Source: Akkermansia muciniphila | GTDB lineage: Bacteria > Verrucomicrobiota > Verrucomicrobiia > Verrucomicrobiales > DEV007 | Direction: 5' to 3' | DNA length: 64,000 nucleotides | NCBI GenBank assembly: GCA_945883495.1 | Contig: CAMCXS010000012.1 | Span: 1 to 64,000, forward strand | Shown here: piece after piece, positions 19,341 through 28,390 of the stretch | Position numbering within the stretch: position 1 is the first letter of the stretch | Layout: the number at the start of each line of letters is the position of its first letter | The notes under the pieces: model-generated | Seen by the model: the letters and a program-made list of their open reading frames with translations, nothing else | What the model was told of the DNA's origin: nothing | Databases searched by the model: none | Translations under genes and position numbers: made by a program

Positions 19341-19793
19341 TTACCGTCCCGGAATGACCCGCGCCCGGCCTGGCCCCCAGAGTTGGACGAACACGCGCTG
19401 GCCAGGAGCCAACGGCGAATCCGTGCCTTGAACGATCGTGTGCAACTGGCCGTCGTCGGTTTTGACGACATACTCGATCGCCTCTTTCTTGCTGATTCCT
19501 TTTTCCAAGCCACGGCCGGCCATGCCGCCAATCACCGCGCCGGCCACGCCGCCGATGATGTGGGTCCCGGTGCCACCACCGATCTGCGCCCCGCCTAGCC
19601 CTCCAGCGGCCGCACCCAAAATCGTCCCGAGATCCCCTTCATTCTGCACGGTCACCGGACGCGCGGACTGGACGACACCGGCAAAGGTCTGTTTTGGGAC
19701 ACCCGCGTCCCGGGTTTCGTAGACGTTTGGAGACATCTGCTGGCAAGATGAACACGCCAGGGCGACCGCGAAGATAGGGAGCAGGAATTTCAT
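19341..19793 (-). CDS. SlyB-like glycine-zipper outer-membrane lipoprotein
   Basis: A 150-residue exported lipoprotein. The N-terminus MKFLLPIFAVALACSSC is a signal peptide with a lipobox ending at the Cys. The middle (about 70-115) alternates Gly and Ala in a glycine-zipper stretch (GAAAGGLGGAQIGGGTG, then GGVAGAVIGGMAG), typical of the Pcp/SlyB/OsmB family. The C-terminus (DGQLHTIVQGTD, PGQRVFVQLWG) matches the SlyB barrel-like end. In other bacteria such proteins stabilise the outer membrane. It is downstream of the TPR gene (44-bp gap) and upstream of pgpH. Confidence 0.8.
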   Translation of the reverse strand: MKFLLPIFAVALACSSCQQMSPNVYETRDAGVPKQTFAGVVQSARPVTVQNEGDLGTILGAAAGGLGGAQIGGGTGTHIIGGVAGAVIGGMAGRGLEKGISKKEAIEYVVKTDDGQLHTIVQGTDSPLAPGQRVFVQLWGPGRARVIPGR

Positions 19794-19837
19794 CCGTGGA
19801 AAGACGCACCAAACCCCCACATCACACAAAAAATAAT

Positions 19838-21805
19838 TCACTTTTTCTTGTCTGCTCCTGAGGCGTCCAGCTTCGCGAGCTCCCCTTTGGCGAGGTGAAA
19901 CTCCGTCGCGAAAGTCATGCCAGTGGCCACGCATTGTTGAAAGAAGTCTCTCGCGCCATCGCCATCCCCCTTCAAGGATTTTACTACGGCGACGTAATAG
20001 CTTGCTTGGCATTGCTGCGCCCTTTCCATCTCCGCATCAGGGGCCGTCTCAGTTGCCGCCGCGATCAGCTCCGCATCCAGATGCTGCCCCAACAGATATT
20101 GGCCCAAGATCCCGCTCCAGTCCGCCTCGGACCGCACCGATAGGTAGGCCGCCAATTCCTGATCCGCAGCCGCACGCTCCCCAGCTCGCGCACGACTTAC
20201 CCAGAGGAGCAGCCGCGCGGAATCTCGGACTTCCTCAGAGTGCAGGGCCGCCTCGCGGAAATCCGCCGCCGCCTCCGCCCAATCATCGCGCAGAACCTGC
20301 ACGCTTCCGTGGACTTGATAGGCATCCGCGGCCGTCCGATCCAAACTGATCGCGCGGCTGCTGTCCCCAAACGCCCCGTCGAGATCGCCCGAGACAAACC
20401 GCACGAAGCTTCGCAACGTCAGCGCTGTGACATCCCCCTCATTCAGGCCAATCGCGCGGCTCAAATCCTCCAAGGCCCCCTTTGCATCTCCACTTAAGAA
20501 CTTCGCTCCACCTCGCTCCCGCCACGCCATCCCCAGCTTGGGGTCCAACTCAAGGGCACGGCTCAAATCCTCCATCGCTGCCGCATACTCGAACATCGAC
20601 TGCTTCGCTGCACCACGGAGAGCAAACGCCTTTGCCATCGTCTCATCCAAGAGCAACGCCTGGTCACAATCCGCTTTCGCCCCAGCTGGATCGCCGTTCT
20701 TGCTCTTCGCCTCGCCCCGGTCCAGGAACAACGTTGCCGATGGCGCCAACTCCAGAGCACGATCGAAGTCTCCGATCGCCAACGCAAACTTTCCACGCTG
20801 CACCTGGATGCGCCCCCGCCCCGCATAGGCCTCCGCTTGGTTTGGATCCGCCGCAAGAATCTCCGTCAGAGTGGCCAATGCCCCATCCACATCCCCCCGC
20901 CCCTGCTGCACCGTTGCACGGCGCAACCGAAGCCATGGGTCCGTCATCCCCATCGCCAATGCCTCCTCTGCGTCCGCCATCGCTCCCTGCGAATCCCCCA
21001 AACTCATCTTGGCATACGCACGGTTCCGGTAAGCCTGGGGAATCCGCGGCTGCAACCGCAGAGCTTGGCTGCAATCATCAACAGCTTCCGTCCAGTTCTG
21101 TTTCTGCAACTGCACTGCTCCCCGGTTCGCAAAGGCCAGCGCGTCCGATCGGTCCAGCTCGATCGCCCGGGTCAAATCCAACAGAGCGCCATCCGCATCT
21201 CCCCGCGCCTGCTTCGCATTGCCCCGGTGATGATACCCAATTCCCAACTTGGGCGCCGCTGTCACCGCCGACTCCGCATCCCTCAGAGCCTCCTCCTTGG
21301 CCCCGGTGGCCAACTGAGCCCCGCTTCGGATCGCGAACGCCAAGGCGTCCTTTGGATCCAATTCCACCGCCTTGGTGCTGTCCTCGATTGCCTTCACGTA
21401 ATCCGACTGCGCCAACCAAATCCCGGCCCGATAACGGTAGGCGGTCGAGAGCTCGGGCTCGAGCTCAATCGCTCGGTTGCAGTCCGCCATCGCCTTCACC
21501 AACTCGCCTTGGCGCATCCGAGTGGCTCCGCGCAGTGCATACGCGAGACCGCCCCTCGCACCGGTGGCTATCAAGTTGGTAAAGTCCGAGACCGCCCCAG
21601 CCAGGTCGCCCACTTGCGCCTTCGCCAAGGCTCGCTCGTACTCCGCAAATTCCTCTGCCGCCTCGAAATTGCTGAGCTCTTCATCCACACTCGATTCGAA
21701 TCGTCCCTTCGGATTCGTCGACTGAGCGAAAACGGGCCCACTGGTGAAAGGCAAAGTAAAGCCCGCCCACATAGCGAGAGAAACCAGATTCCCCAGATGG
21801 CGCAA
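19838..21805 (-). CDS. Exported multi-TPR repeat protein
   Basis: The 655-residue protein consists of a signal peptide followed by a long run of about 14-16 tetratricopeptide repeats, many reading like DLTRAIELDRSDALAFANRG. Such arrays bind partner proteins; nothing catalytic is visible. It is probably periplasmic. The TTG at 21805 is chosen as start because AGAGG lies eight bases upstream and the resulting N-terminus (LRHLGNLVSLAMWAGF) is a good signal peptide. A GTG three codons earlier would overlap the Shine-Dalgarno site. A possible promoter (TTGACG, 17 bp, TATCTC) lies at 21823-21851 but its start point would fall within the ribosome site, so it is uncertain. Confidence 0.8.
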   Translation of the reverse strand: MRHLGNLVSLAMWAGFTLPFTSGPVFAQSTNPKGRFESSVDEELSNFEAAEEFAEYERALAKAQVGDLAGAVSDFTNLIATGARGGLAYALRGATRMRQGELVKAMADCNRAIELEPELSTAYRYRAGIWLAQSDYVKAIEDSTKAVELDPKDALAFAIRSGAQLATGAKEEALRDAESAVTAAPKLGIGYHHRGNAKQARGDADGALLDLTRAIELDRSDALAFANRGAVQLQKQNWTEAVDDCSQALRLQPRIPQAYRNRAYAKMSLGDSQGAMADAEEALAMGMTDPWLRLRRATVQQGRGDVDGALATLTEILAADPNQAEAYAGRGRIQVQRGKFALAIGDFDRALELAPSATLFLDRGEAKSKNGDPAGAKADCDQALLLDETMAKAFALRGAAKQSMFEYAAAMEDLSRALELDPKLGMAWRERGGAKFLSGDAKGALEDLSRAIGLNEGDVTALTLRSFVRFVSGDLDGAFGDSSRAISLDRTAADAYQVHGSVQVLRDDWAEAAADFREAALHSEEVRDSARLLLWVSRARAGERAAADQELAAYLSVRSEADWSGILGQYLLGQHLDAELIAAATETAPDAEMERAQQCQASYYVAVVKSLKGDGDGARDFFQQCVATGMTFATEFHLAKGELAKLDASGADKKK

Positions 21806-21915
21806 GCAGATCACCTCTTTTGGAGATACGGCAGGGCCAAAATGCCGTCAAGCCGCTTTTGGGACCGCAGAGCGGACGACCAAGAAGGACCTAACGTATC
21901 AAACGAAAGCTCGTT

Positions 21916-22722
21916 TCATAGCAACTCCACCTGCACGCAAATCGTCATCTGCTGACTTCCGCCCGCCTCCGGGATGTGGATGACCTTCTCTTGCCAATGC
22001 ACCTTCAGCTTCTTGCCAACATACCGATCCGGCTCACTGGCGATTTGGTCCAGCAAGCCCTCGCTCTGAAGAATCATGTAGCTTTCTTCTTCGTTCCCGC
22101 TCGTTTTCAAGCGCAGGTAAAAGTAATCCCCTTGTTCGATCCCGGCAAAGGTTCCGATCGTGGATCCTTCCTTGATCAATTTGCCCTCAGTCATCGCCTG
22201 CTCGTCCCCTGCGAAGAGAGCCAGCCCCTCCGCTTCCAAGCCGGTCAAGCTGGCCTGCTGGGCCGCAAACTCCTCCTCGTCGGGACTCACCGGTTGCTTA
22301 TCAGCATCCAACCACCGCACCAGGGCGCCGCCTTCAAAATAAAACCGCTCCTCACGCCGATTCACGACCTTCCCAGTGTCCACCCGCTCCGTGGTCGTTA
22401 CTTGGAAGGAAAACACCAACCCGCCTTCCTTCGTGTAGTAGAACTCCGTCGTTTGCGATCCATGATCTTCAGAGATGACGGTTTCGAGCTTGCGGATCGT
22501 CTCGTTGATTTTCCACACCTTCGCATCCAAGGGATAGCCGTTGTCGTCTTCCGCGTGCCTAGATTCCGGTTTCACCGCCCGCACTGCGTCATTGACCTCC
22601 GCATACGTCGCTTTCGCCAACTGTACGGCATTCTCTTGAGCCTGACCAGAATCGCAAAAGAACAAAGCCAGCAAGCTCACCAATAGCCAGGGAGTCGACA
22701 GGGACGCACGATCAAGGTTCAT
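21916..22722 (-). CDS. Exported hypothetical protein
   Basis: The 268-residue protein starts with a signal peptide (TPWLLVSLLALFFCDSGQAQ) and the mature part is acidic and soluble. No known motif was recognised. It has repeated short strands (KLETVISEDHGSQTTEFYYT, GLVFSFQVTT) suggesting a beta-rich fold; the C-terminal part (GKKLKVHWQEKVIHIPEAGG) suggests an OB/SH3-like strand pair, which is speculative. The start codon directly abuts an inverted repeat (GCGCGC ... GCGCGC, 22723-22740). It lies between the sucCD-gltA operon and the TPR gene on the same strand. Confidence 0.7.
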   Translation of the reverse strand: MNLDRASLSTPWLLVSLLALFFCDSGQAQENAVQLAKATYAEVNDAVRAVKPESRHAEDDNGYPLDAKVWKINETIRKLETVISEDHGSQTTEFYYTKEGGLVFSFQVTTTERVDTGKVVNRREERFYFEGGALVRWLDADKQPVSPDEEEFAAQQASLTGLEAEGLALFAGDEQAMTEGKLIKEGSTIGTFAGIEQGDYFYLRLKTSGNEEESYMILQSEGLLDQIASEPDRYVGKKLKVHWQEKVIHIPEAGGSQQMTICVQVELL

Positions 22723-22801
22723 GCGCGCACCCTAGCGCGCAGCCCAAAAAATGCAACCGGCTCCTGGGGCGGTTTTCCAGGATAGCGCGGAGGCGGACAA
22801 C

Positions 22802-22820
22802 TTGAGGACGCCCCCCTCAA
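22802..22820 (-). terminator. Hairpin after gltA, weak terminator candidate
   Basis: TTGAGG pairs with CCTCAA over a seven-base loop, about 15 bp after the gltA stop. No T-run follows, so only position and stem support the call. Confidence 0.3.
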
Positions 22821-22834
22821 CCGTAAATGAGCGG

Positions 22835-24142
22835 TCAGCGCTGATCAATCGGCGTGACCTTTAAACCGTGGGGGCCGGTATACAGGGTCAGCGGGCGATA
22901 GAGACGGTTGTCGTCCAGCTGCTCAAGAACCTGCGCGGTCCACCCGGCGGCGCGAGAGATCGCGAATATTGGGGTGAAGAGGTCCGTTGGGATGCCCAAG
23001 GAGTGGTAGACCGTGGCGGAATAAAAATCGACGTTCGCCTCGAGCTTCTTGCGCGTGCGCATGATCTCGGCGATGCGCTCGGACATCTGTATCCACTTGG
23101 GCTCTCCGAGCTCTTCGGTGAGCTTGATCGCCATCGCACGGAGGTGCGGGGCACGAGGATCGAGCACCTTGTAAACGCGGTGGCCGATGCCCATGATCTT
23201 TTCCTTCTTGGCGAGGCGTTCCTCGACCCAGGAATCGACTTTGTCGGGAGAACCGATCTCCTCCAGCATGTGAATCACGCCTTCGTTGGCGCCGCCGTGA
23301 AGTGGACCCTTCAAGGTGCCGATCGCTGACGTGATCGCGGAGTAGATATCGCTCAAGGTGGCCACGGTAACGCGGGCGCTGAACGTGGAGGCATTCATGC
23401 CGTGCTCGGCGTGGATGATGTAGGCGATATCGAGCGTCTTGGTGGCCTTCGCGGACGGCTCTTCCCCGGTGATCAAGTAGAGGAAGTGGGCGGCCTCGGA
23501 CAAATCGAGCCGGACAGGCGGCAGGGAGAGTCCCTGGCGCGCGCGGTGATAATAGCCGATGATGAGCGGGATCTTGGCGATGATCGCCAGGGAGCGATCT
23601 TCGTTCAGGGTGCGGTCGGAATCGTTCCCCAGGGTGTCGTAGAGCCCCAGCATGGAAACGCCGGTGCGCAGCACATCCATGGGATCCGCGTTCTTTGGAG
23701 CGGCGGTGAGGAAATCGATGATCCCTTGCGGAAGGGAGCGGCGGGCCCGAAGCTTGGCCTCGATCTCTTCCAGCTCGGTGCGCGTCGGCAGCTTGTACTT
23801 GTGAAGGAGGAAGATGACTTCCTCAAAGCTGACGTGAGAGTTGACCAGCTCGTCAATGTTGTAGCCGAGGTAGTAAAGCTTGCCCTCGTCGCCCTGGACA
23901 TCGCTGAGCTTGGACTCGTTTGCGTAGACGCCTTCGAGTCCGCGATGCACGACGGGAATCTTCGGGGCCGGAGCCGGTTCGGGAGCCGGAACTGGCGACG
24001 TCACGGCTGCGCTGGGAGCCGCCGCGGCAGCCGGTTGAGGTTGGGGAGCAGAATGGCCGTGTCCGTGGGAATGGTCATGGTCATGTCCGCAACAAGAGGA
24101 CTTCTGTTCACCGCCGCCGAAGAGTTTTTTTAAGAAGCTCAT
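22835..24142 (-). CDS. gltA: Citrate synthase with His/Cys-rich N-terminal extension
   Basis: Citrate synthase condenses oxaloacetate and acetyl-CoA at the entry of the TCA cycle. The catalytic residues are visible: His in [11 protein letters not shown], His in MGIGHRVYK and Asp in [13 protein letters not shown]. The core (about 70-435) matches the usual length. Unusually, the first 65 residues form an extension with Cys17, Cys18 and alternating His from residue 20 to 30 ([15 protein letters not shown]), followed by an Ala/Pro-rich linker. Such tails bind Ni, Zn or Cu in proteins such as SlyD and HypB. The start overlaps the sucD stop by four bases, so sucC-sucD-gltA is one operon. Confidence 0.95.
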   Translation of the reverse strand: MSFLKKLFGGGEQKSSCCGHDHDHSHGHGHSAPQPQPAAAAAPSAAVTSPVPAPEPAPAPKIPVVHRGLEGVYANESKLSDVQGDEGKLYYLGYNIDELVNSHVSFEEVIFLLHKYKLPTRTELEEIEAKLRARRSLPQGIIDFLTAAPKNADPMDVLRTGVSMLGLYDTLGNDSDRTLNEDRSLAIIAKIPLIIGYYHRARQGLSLPPVRLDLSEAAHFLYLITGEEPSAKATKTLDIAYIIHAEHGMNASTFSARVTVATLSDIYSAITSAIGTLKGPLHGGANEGVIHMLEEIGSPDKVDSWVEERLAKKEKIMGIGHRVYKVLDPRAPHLRAMAIKLTEELGEPKWIQMSERIAEIMRTRKKLEANVDFYSATVYHSLGIPTDLFTPIFAISRAAGWTAQVLEQLDDNRLYRPLTLYTGPHGLKVTPIDQR

Positions 24143-25038
24143 TTGTTCATTGCTTTGACGAGTGTCGCGCCAATTTCCGCCGGAGTCTCAGCAACCAAAA
24201 TGCCAGCCTCCCGCAAAGCCGCTTTCTTAGCCTCGGCCGTGCCCTGTCCACCGGAAATAATCGCTCCCGCGTGCCCCATGCGCCGTCCCGGAGGTGCCGT
24301 GGCGCCCGCGATGAAGCCCGCGATCGGCTTCTTGCAATTGTCCTTGGCCCACGCGGCCGCCTCTTCTTCCCGGCTGCCGCCAATTTCGCCAATCATGATG
24401 ATGGCCTCCGTCTCCGGATCGTCGTTGAACAGCTTGAGCACGTCGAGGTGCGAGGTCCCGTTGATCGGATCCCCGCCGATGCCGACGCAGGTGCTTTGCC
24501 CCATCCCGAGATTCGTGATTTGCCACACCGCTTCATACGTCAGCGTCCCCGAGCGGGATACGATGCCGACACCGCCGCGGCGATGAATGTAACCCGGTGC
24601 AATGCCGATCCGGCAACCGCCGTGCGAATTCTCGCCGCGTCCTGGAGTCACCAGGCCCGGACAGTTCGGGCCGATGAGGCGGCATTTGGGATAGTCCTTG
24701 AGCGTGGCCTTCACGCGCATCATATCGACCACCGGAATCCCTTCGGTGATGCAGACCACCAGCTCGCAACCGGCATCGGCCGCTTCGAGAATCGCATCTC
24801 CAGCAAATGGCGGGGGCACGAAGATCGTGGAAACCGTCGCTCCGGTCTCACGCACCGCATCGCTCACGGTATCGAAAATCGGGACGCGCCCTTCAAAAAG
24901 TTGTCCTCCCTTGCCCGGGGTGACGCCGGCGACCACTTGAGTGCCGTAGTCGAGACTGAGCTTGGCATGGCGGCCGCCGTAGCTGCCGGTGATGCCTTGG
25001 ATGAGGATCTTGGTGTTTTCGTCGACAAGGATGGCCAT
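24139..25038 (-). CDS. sucD: Succinyl-CoA synthetase alpha subunit
   Basis: SucD binds CoA and carries the phosphohistidine of succinyl-CoA synthetase (ADP-forming), working with SucC in the TCA cycle. The protein has 299 residues, normal for the family. It shows [20 protein letters not shown], the CoA-binding Rossmann region, [26 protein letters not shown] and [16 protein letters not shown] with the phosphorylated His. The ATG at 25038 is chosen because [12 protein letters not shown] is the normal N-terminus. Between it and the sucC stop lies a block of four degenerate 7-bp repeats in place of a Shine-Dalgarno site. Confidence 0.95.
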   Translation of the reverse strand: MAILVDENTKILIQGITGSYGGRHAKLSLDYGTQVVAGVTPGKGGQLFEGRVPIFDTVSDAVRETGATVSTIFVPPPFAGDAILEAADAGCELVVCITEGIPVVDMMRVKATLKDYPKCRLIGPNCPGLVTPGRGENSHGGCRIGIAPGYIHRRGGVGIVSRSGTLTYEAVWQITNLGMGQSTCVGIGGDPINGTSHLDVLKLFNDDPETEAIIMIGEIGGSREEEAAAWAKDNCKKPIAGFIAGATAPPGRRMGHAGAIISGGQGTAEAKKAALREAGILVAETPAEIGATLVKAMNK

Positions 25039-25041
25039 GGT

Positions 25042-25069
25042 AGTCGGCAATTAGCGGTTGGCGGTCAGC
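25042..25069 (-). repeat. Degenerate heptamer block before sucD (four units, consensus GCYRAYY)
   Basis: Read on the minus strand, four consecutive 7-mers fit GCYRAYY (for example GCTGACC and GCCAACC). The block ends three bases before the sucD ATG and fills the ribosome-binding position in the 38-bp sucC-sucD gap (or 50 bp counting to the chosen ATG). It has the same copy number, unit length and placement as the clear heptamer arrays at 431, 41792, 41850, 52470 and 52886. Confidence 0.55.
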
Positions 25070-25088
25070 GGGGGCGATGGGTTTTGGT

Positions 25089-26270
25089 TCAGGCGGCAAT
25101 GGCCTTGACGATTTTGGTGGCGGCGTCCGCGAGGTTATCGGCGGACAAAACATTCAGGCCACTGGCGGCTAGGGTTTGCTTTCCCATGGCGACGTTGTTG
25201 CCTTCCAACCGGACGACGAGAGGAAGCGACAAACCGACTTCCTTCACGGCGGCGATGACGCCTTCCGCGATGACGTTGCAGTCCATGATGCCTCCGAAGA
25301 TGTTGATGAGGATCCCTTTTACGTTCGGATCGCCCAAGATGATCTTAAAGGCTGCGGTGACTTGTTCCTTACTGGCGCCTCCGCCGACATCGAGGAAGTT
25401 CGCGGGCTCGCCACCGGAGAACTTGATGATATCCATCGTGGCCATCGCCAACCCGGCGCCGTTGACCAAGCAGGCGATATTGCCATCGAGCCCGATGTAG
25501 TTCAGCGAATACTCGGAAGCGGCGACTTCGCGAGGATCTTCCTCGGTGATATCGCGCATTGCGGCCACTTGCTTTTGCCGGTAGAGAGCGTTGTCGTCGA
25601 AGTTAAACTTTGCGTCCAGGGCGAGCACATCGCCGCCGGTGGTGACGACGAGCGGGTTGACTTCCACCAGGGAGCAATCCTTGGCGATGAATAGATTGTA
25701 GAGATTCGTGAAGAGCTTGGCGGCGGCGGCGGCCTGGGTGCCGGTCAAGCCGAGGAAGGCGGCCAACTTGCGTCCCTGATAAGGCTGAAAGCCCATCAGC
25801 GGATGAACGGGCTCGCGGAGAATTTTTTCTGGGGTGTGGTGGGCCACCTCTTCAATGTCCATCCCACCGGCGGTGCTGGCCATAATCACCGGCCGCTCCG
25901 TGGCCCGGTCCATGACGATGGCGAAATAGAGTTCACGGGCGATATCGACCGATTCCGCGACCATCACCTTGCTGACGAGCTTGCCTTCGGGGCCGGTCTG
26001 GTGGGTGACGAGCACTTGGCCGAGCATTTGCTGGGCTTTGGCGGCGACGTCCTCGGGTGAGGAGCAGAGATGCACGCCGCCCTGGAAGCCGCTCTTAAAC
26101 GTTCCTTTGCCGCGTCCCCCGGCATGGATTTGCGCCTTGATGACGAGATTCTGGCCGATCTCCAACGCCGCCAACCGGGCTTGTTCCGGCGTTTCGGCCA
26201 CTGTGCCCTTCGGGCTAGCCACGTTGAATTCGTCGAAGAGCTGTTTGGCTTGGTATTCGTGGATATTCAT
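25089..26270 (-). CDS. sucC: Succinyl-CoA synthetase beta subunit
   Basis: SucC is the nucleotide-binding beta subunit of succinyl-CoA synthetase, an ATP-grasp enzyme. The 393-residue protein has the typical start [15 protein letters not shown], the ATP-grasp residues in [14 protein letters not shown], and the C-terminal ligase domain with [14 protein letters not shown] and [17 protein letters not shown]. It is first in the sucC-sucD-gltA operon and is preceded by a good promoter candidate at 26299-26326. There is no Shine-Dalgarno sequence before the ATG. Nucleotide specificity (ATP or GTP) cannot be decided here. Confidence 0.96.
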   Translation of the reverse strand: MNIHEYQAKQLFDEFNVASPKGTVAETPEQARLAALEIGQNLVIKAQIHAGGRGKGTFKSGFQGGVHLCSSPEDVAAKAQQMLGQVLVTHQTGPEGKLVSKVMVAESVDIARELYFAIVMDRATERPVIMASTAGGMDIEEVAHHTPEKILREPVHPLMGFQPYQGRKLAAFLGLTGTQAAAAAKLFTNLYNLFIAKDCSLVEVNPLVVTTGGDVLALDAKFNFDDNALYRQKQVAAMRDITEEDPREVAASEYSLNYIGLDGNIACLVNGAGLAMATMDIIKFSGGEPANFLDVGGGASKEQVTAAFKIILGDPNVKGILINIFGGIMDCNVIAEGVIAAVKEVGLSLPLVVRLEGNNVAMGKQTLAASGLNVLSADNLADAATKIVKAIAA

Positions 26271-26298
26271 TCGTCAAGGGGGGCCTGCCAGGCGGCCC

Positions 26299-26326
26299 AA
26301 AATACGGGAAGGTCACCTTCCGTCAA
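26299..26326 (-). promoter_or_regulatory. Promoter candidate of the sucC-sucD-gltA operon with palindrome in the spacer
   Basis: On the minus strand TTGACG (26321-26326) and TATTTT (26299-26304) are separated by 16 bp. The spacer contains GAAGGTGACCTTC (26308-26320), a perfect 6+1+6 inverted repeat. A protein bound there would block RNA polymerase, so it is a possible operator. The predicted start lies some 20 bp before the sucC ATG. Confidence 0.5.
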
Positions 26327-26361
26327 GATCCTTCTCTCGCTCAAGCAAGGGGATGAGGTCG

Positions 26362-26378
26362 GGCGTCCGGTGAACGCC
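26362..26378 (-). terminator. Hairpin after aguA, weak terminator candidate
   Basis: GGCGT and ACGCC form a five-pair stem with a seven-base loop about 25 bp after the aguA stop. No T-run is present. It separates aguB-aguA from the sucC promoter. Confidence 0.25.
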
Positions 26379-26403
26379 TTTCTGACAAAGCCAGGATGGT
26401 CGC

Positions 26404-27474
26404 TCAAGCGGCCCCCGGGCTGAAAAAAGACGCGGCAAGCGCGGGATCACCCACGGTAGGCTGCTGCTGTGTCAAGCAATGCACGGCCCCGCCTTCATAC
26501 ACAAAGTCCCGAGCGTCGATCCCCTCGATCTTCCGCCCGGGGAAGCACTCGCGGAGAATGCCCAGAGCTCGGTCGTCGTTTTCGGGTTGGCCGAAAATGG
26601 GGACAATGACCGCTCCGTTGGTGATCAGAAAGTTCGCGTAGCTAGCCGGCAAACGCTCCAAACGCCAGTCGCCGCCATTTGCCTCAAGCCGGTCGGGCAT
26701 CGGAAGATCGCGAACCTCGACGCTAAGCTCCCGCAGCCGCTCACGATTTTCCTCGAGGATGGCGTGGTTTGGATCGTCGCGGTGCGATTCGACGGCGAGG
26801 AGCACTTGGTCGGGCGCGTAGAAGCGGCAGAAATCATCGACGTGGCCATCGGTGTCGTCCCCCTCGATGCCTCGGGCGAGCCAGAAAACGCGATCCACGC
26901 CGAGAAGCCGCCGGAGTTCGGCCTCAATCTGCTCGCGGCTCCACTCCGGATTGCGATTGGGATTGAGGAGCACGGCCTCGGTGGTGAGAAGCAGGCCCGC
27001 GCCATTGCCCTCGATGCCGCCGCCTTCGAGAATGAGATCGCTGCGCTCCCTCTGCAATCCAAGCGATTCCGCCACTCGGGCCGGCACGGCGTTGTCGAGA
27101 TCCCAAGGCGGAAACTTGCCGCCCCAGGCGTTGTAGGTCCAATCGGTGATGGTCAGCCCGGAGCCGTCGCGCGCTACCACAAAAATCGGACCGTGATCGC
27201 GGCACCAAACGTCGTTGGTGGGATGATCAAAGAGCTCGATGCAGGCGAGATCCGCTTTGGCGCGGTTCAGGGTTTCCCGGATCGCTGCGTGAGCTTCTCC
27301 GGCGGCGTTGATCCGCACGGTCACATGGCGGGAAATCAGCGCCGCTAACTCGCCGAATCGTCCTTGCAAATAGGGCAACCGCCCAGGCCAAGTCTCCGGA
27401 TTGAGCGGCCAAGAGAGCCAAACCGCTTCGTGAGGTTCCCATTCCGCAGGGAAGCACCAAGGCGAGGCATTCAT
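26404..27474 (-). CDS. aguA: Agmatine deiminase
   Basis: AguA hydrolyses agmatine to N-carbamoylputrescine and ammonia. The 356-residue protein belongs to the Porphyromonas-type peptidyl-arginine deiminase/agmatine deiminase fold. It shows PAEWEPHEAVWLSWP at the N-terminus, NDVWCRDHGPIFVV, ILEGGGIEGNG, the catalytic His in GHVDDFCRF and the nucleophilic Cys in GGAVHCLTQQQP. Its start overlaps the aguB stop (ATGA), so both are co-expressed and form a two-step route to putrescine. Confidence 0.95.
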   Translation of the reverse strand: MNASPWCFPAEWEPHEAVWLSWPLNPETWPGRLPYLQGRFGELAALISRHVTVRINAAGEAHAAIRETLNRAKADLACIELFDHPTNDVWCRDHGPIFVVARDGSGLTITDWTYNAWGGKFPPWDLDNAVPARVAESLGLQRERSDLILEGGGIEGNGAGLLLTTEAVLLNPNRNPEWSREQIEAELRRLLGVDRVFWLARGIEGDDTDGHVDDFCRFYAPDQVLLAVESHRDDPNHAILEENRERLRELSVEVRDLPMPDRLEANGGDWRLERLPASYANFLITNGAVIVPIFGQPENDDRALGILRECFPGRKIEGIDARDFVYEGGAVHCLTQQQPTVGDPALAASFFSPGAA

Positions 27475-28340
27475 ACCGTTTCGTCGAGGAAGCGCCGAGT
27501 GATGCCGCCGTAGGTTTCAATGCGCCGGTCGCGAAAAAACGGCCAAATGCGCCGGAAGGATTCCACCAAGCCGAGGTCGCATTCCACGAGCACGTTCTCC
27601 TCGCGATCGACCGAAGCCCGCGTCACGATTTGGCCATACGGATCGGCGACGAACGATTGGCCCCAGAACTCCGTTTCGCCTTCGGTGCCGACGCGATTGA
27701 TGGCGGCGACGTAGCAGCCGTTGGCCACGGCGTGTCCGCGCTGGACTGTTTCCCAGGCGTTGTGCTGGGCGATGCCGAGTTCCGCTTTTTCGGACGGAAG
27801 CCAACCGATCGCGGTGGGATAAACGAGGATATCCGCCCCGGAAAGCGCGGTAAGCCGGGCCGCCTCAGGATACCATTGGTCCCAACAAATTAATACACCA
27901 ATCCGGCCATGGCGCGTCTCCCAGGTGCGATACGGCAAATCCCCCGGCGTGAAATAGAATTTTTCGTGGAATCCCGGGTCTTCCGGAATATGCATCTTGC
28001 GATATTTGCCGAGATAGCGGCCATCGGCATCGATCACCGCCGCCGTATTGTGATAAAGCCCGGCGGCACGTCGCTCAAATAGGGAAGCCACAATCACCAC
28101 GCCGAGTTCCTTGGCGACGTTGCCGAGCGTGTCCGTGGTGGGACCAGGAATCGGCTCGGAGGCATCGAACCAAGCCGGATCTTCGCTCCGGCAGAAGTAG
28201 GGCGTGAGGAAGAGCTCTTGGAGCACAATGATCTTGGCCCCGTCCGCCGCCGCCGCGCGAATCCGCTCGGTGTGCCAAGCCAACGACTCCGCCGGCGAGG
28301 GAAAGGCCCTCCCCTGAATCAATCCCAACGTGATCCGCAT
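27471..28340 (-). CDS. aguB: N-carbamoylputrescine amidase
   Basis: AguB, a nitrilase-superfamily amidase, cleaves N-carbamoylputrescine to putrescine, CO2 and ammonia. The catalytic triad is visible as Glu in IIVLQELFLTPYF, Lys in GKYRKMHIPEDPGFHEK and Cys in GVLICWDQWYPEAARL. It has 289 residues, normal for the family. The ATG at 28340 is chosen because MRITLGLIQ is the usual first strand; an upstream in-frame start adds only six residues. The adjacent aguA supplies the substrate. Confidence 0.95.
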   Translation of the reverse strand: MRITLGLIQGRAFPSPAESLAWHTERIRAAAADGAKIIVLQELFLTPYFCRSEDPAWFDASEPIPGPTTDTLGNVAKELGVVIVASLFERRAAGLYHNTAAVIDADGRYLGKYRKMHIPEDPGFHEKFYFTPGDLPYRTWETRHGRIGVLICWDQWYPEAARLTALSGADILVYPTAIGWLPSEKAELGIAQHNAWETVQRGHAVANGCYVAAINRVGTEGETEFWGQSFVADPYGQIVTRASVDREENVLVECDLGLVESFRRIWPFFRDRRIETYGGITRRFLDETV

Positions 28341-28390
28341 GATCCGGGCACCATGCACCCGCGTGGAAGGCTCGCAAGCGCTTCGACGCC

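Noticed and set aside
20482-21582. Plus-strand open frames opposite the exported TPR gene
   Set aside because: Pro/Ser-rich composition typical of antisense reading of a TPR gene; no start signals.
22806-22848. Another heptamer block at the gltA stop (one GCTGACC unit is present)
   Set aside because: Only one unit matches and the neighbours do not fit a 7-bp period convincingly.
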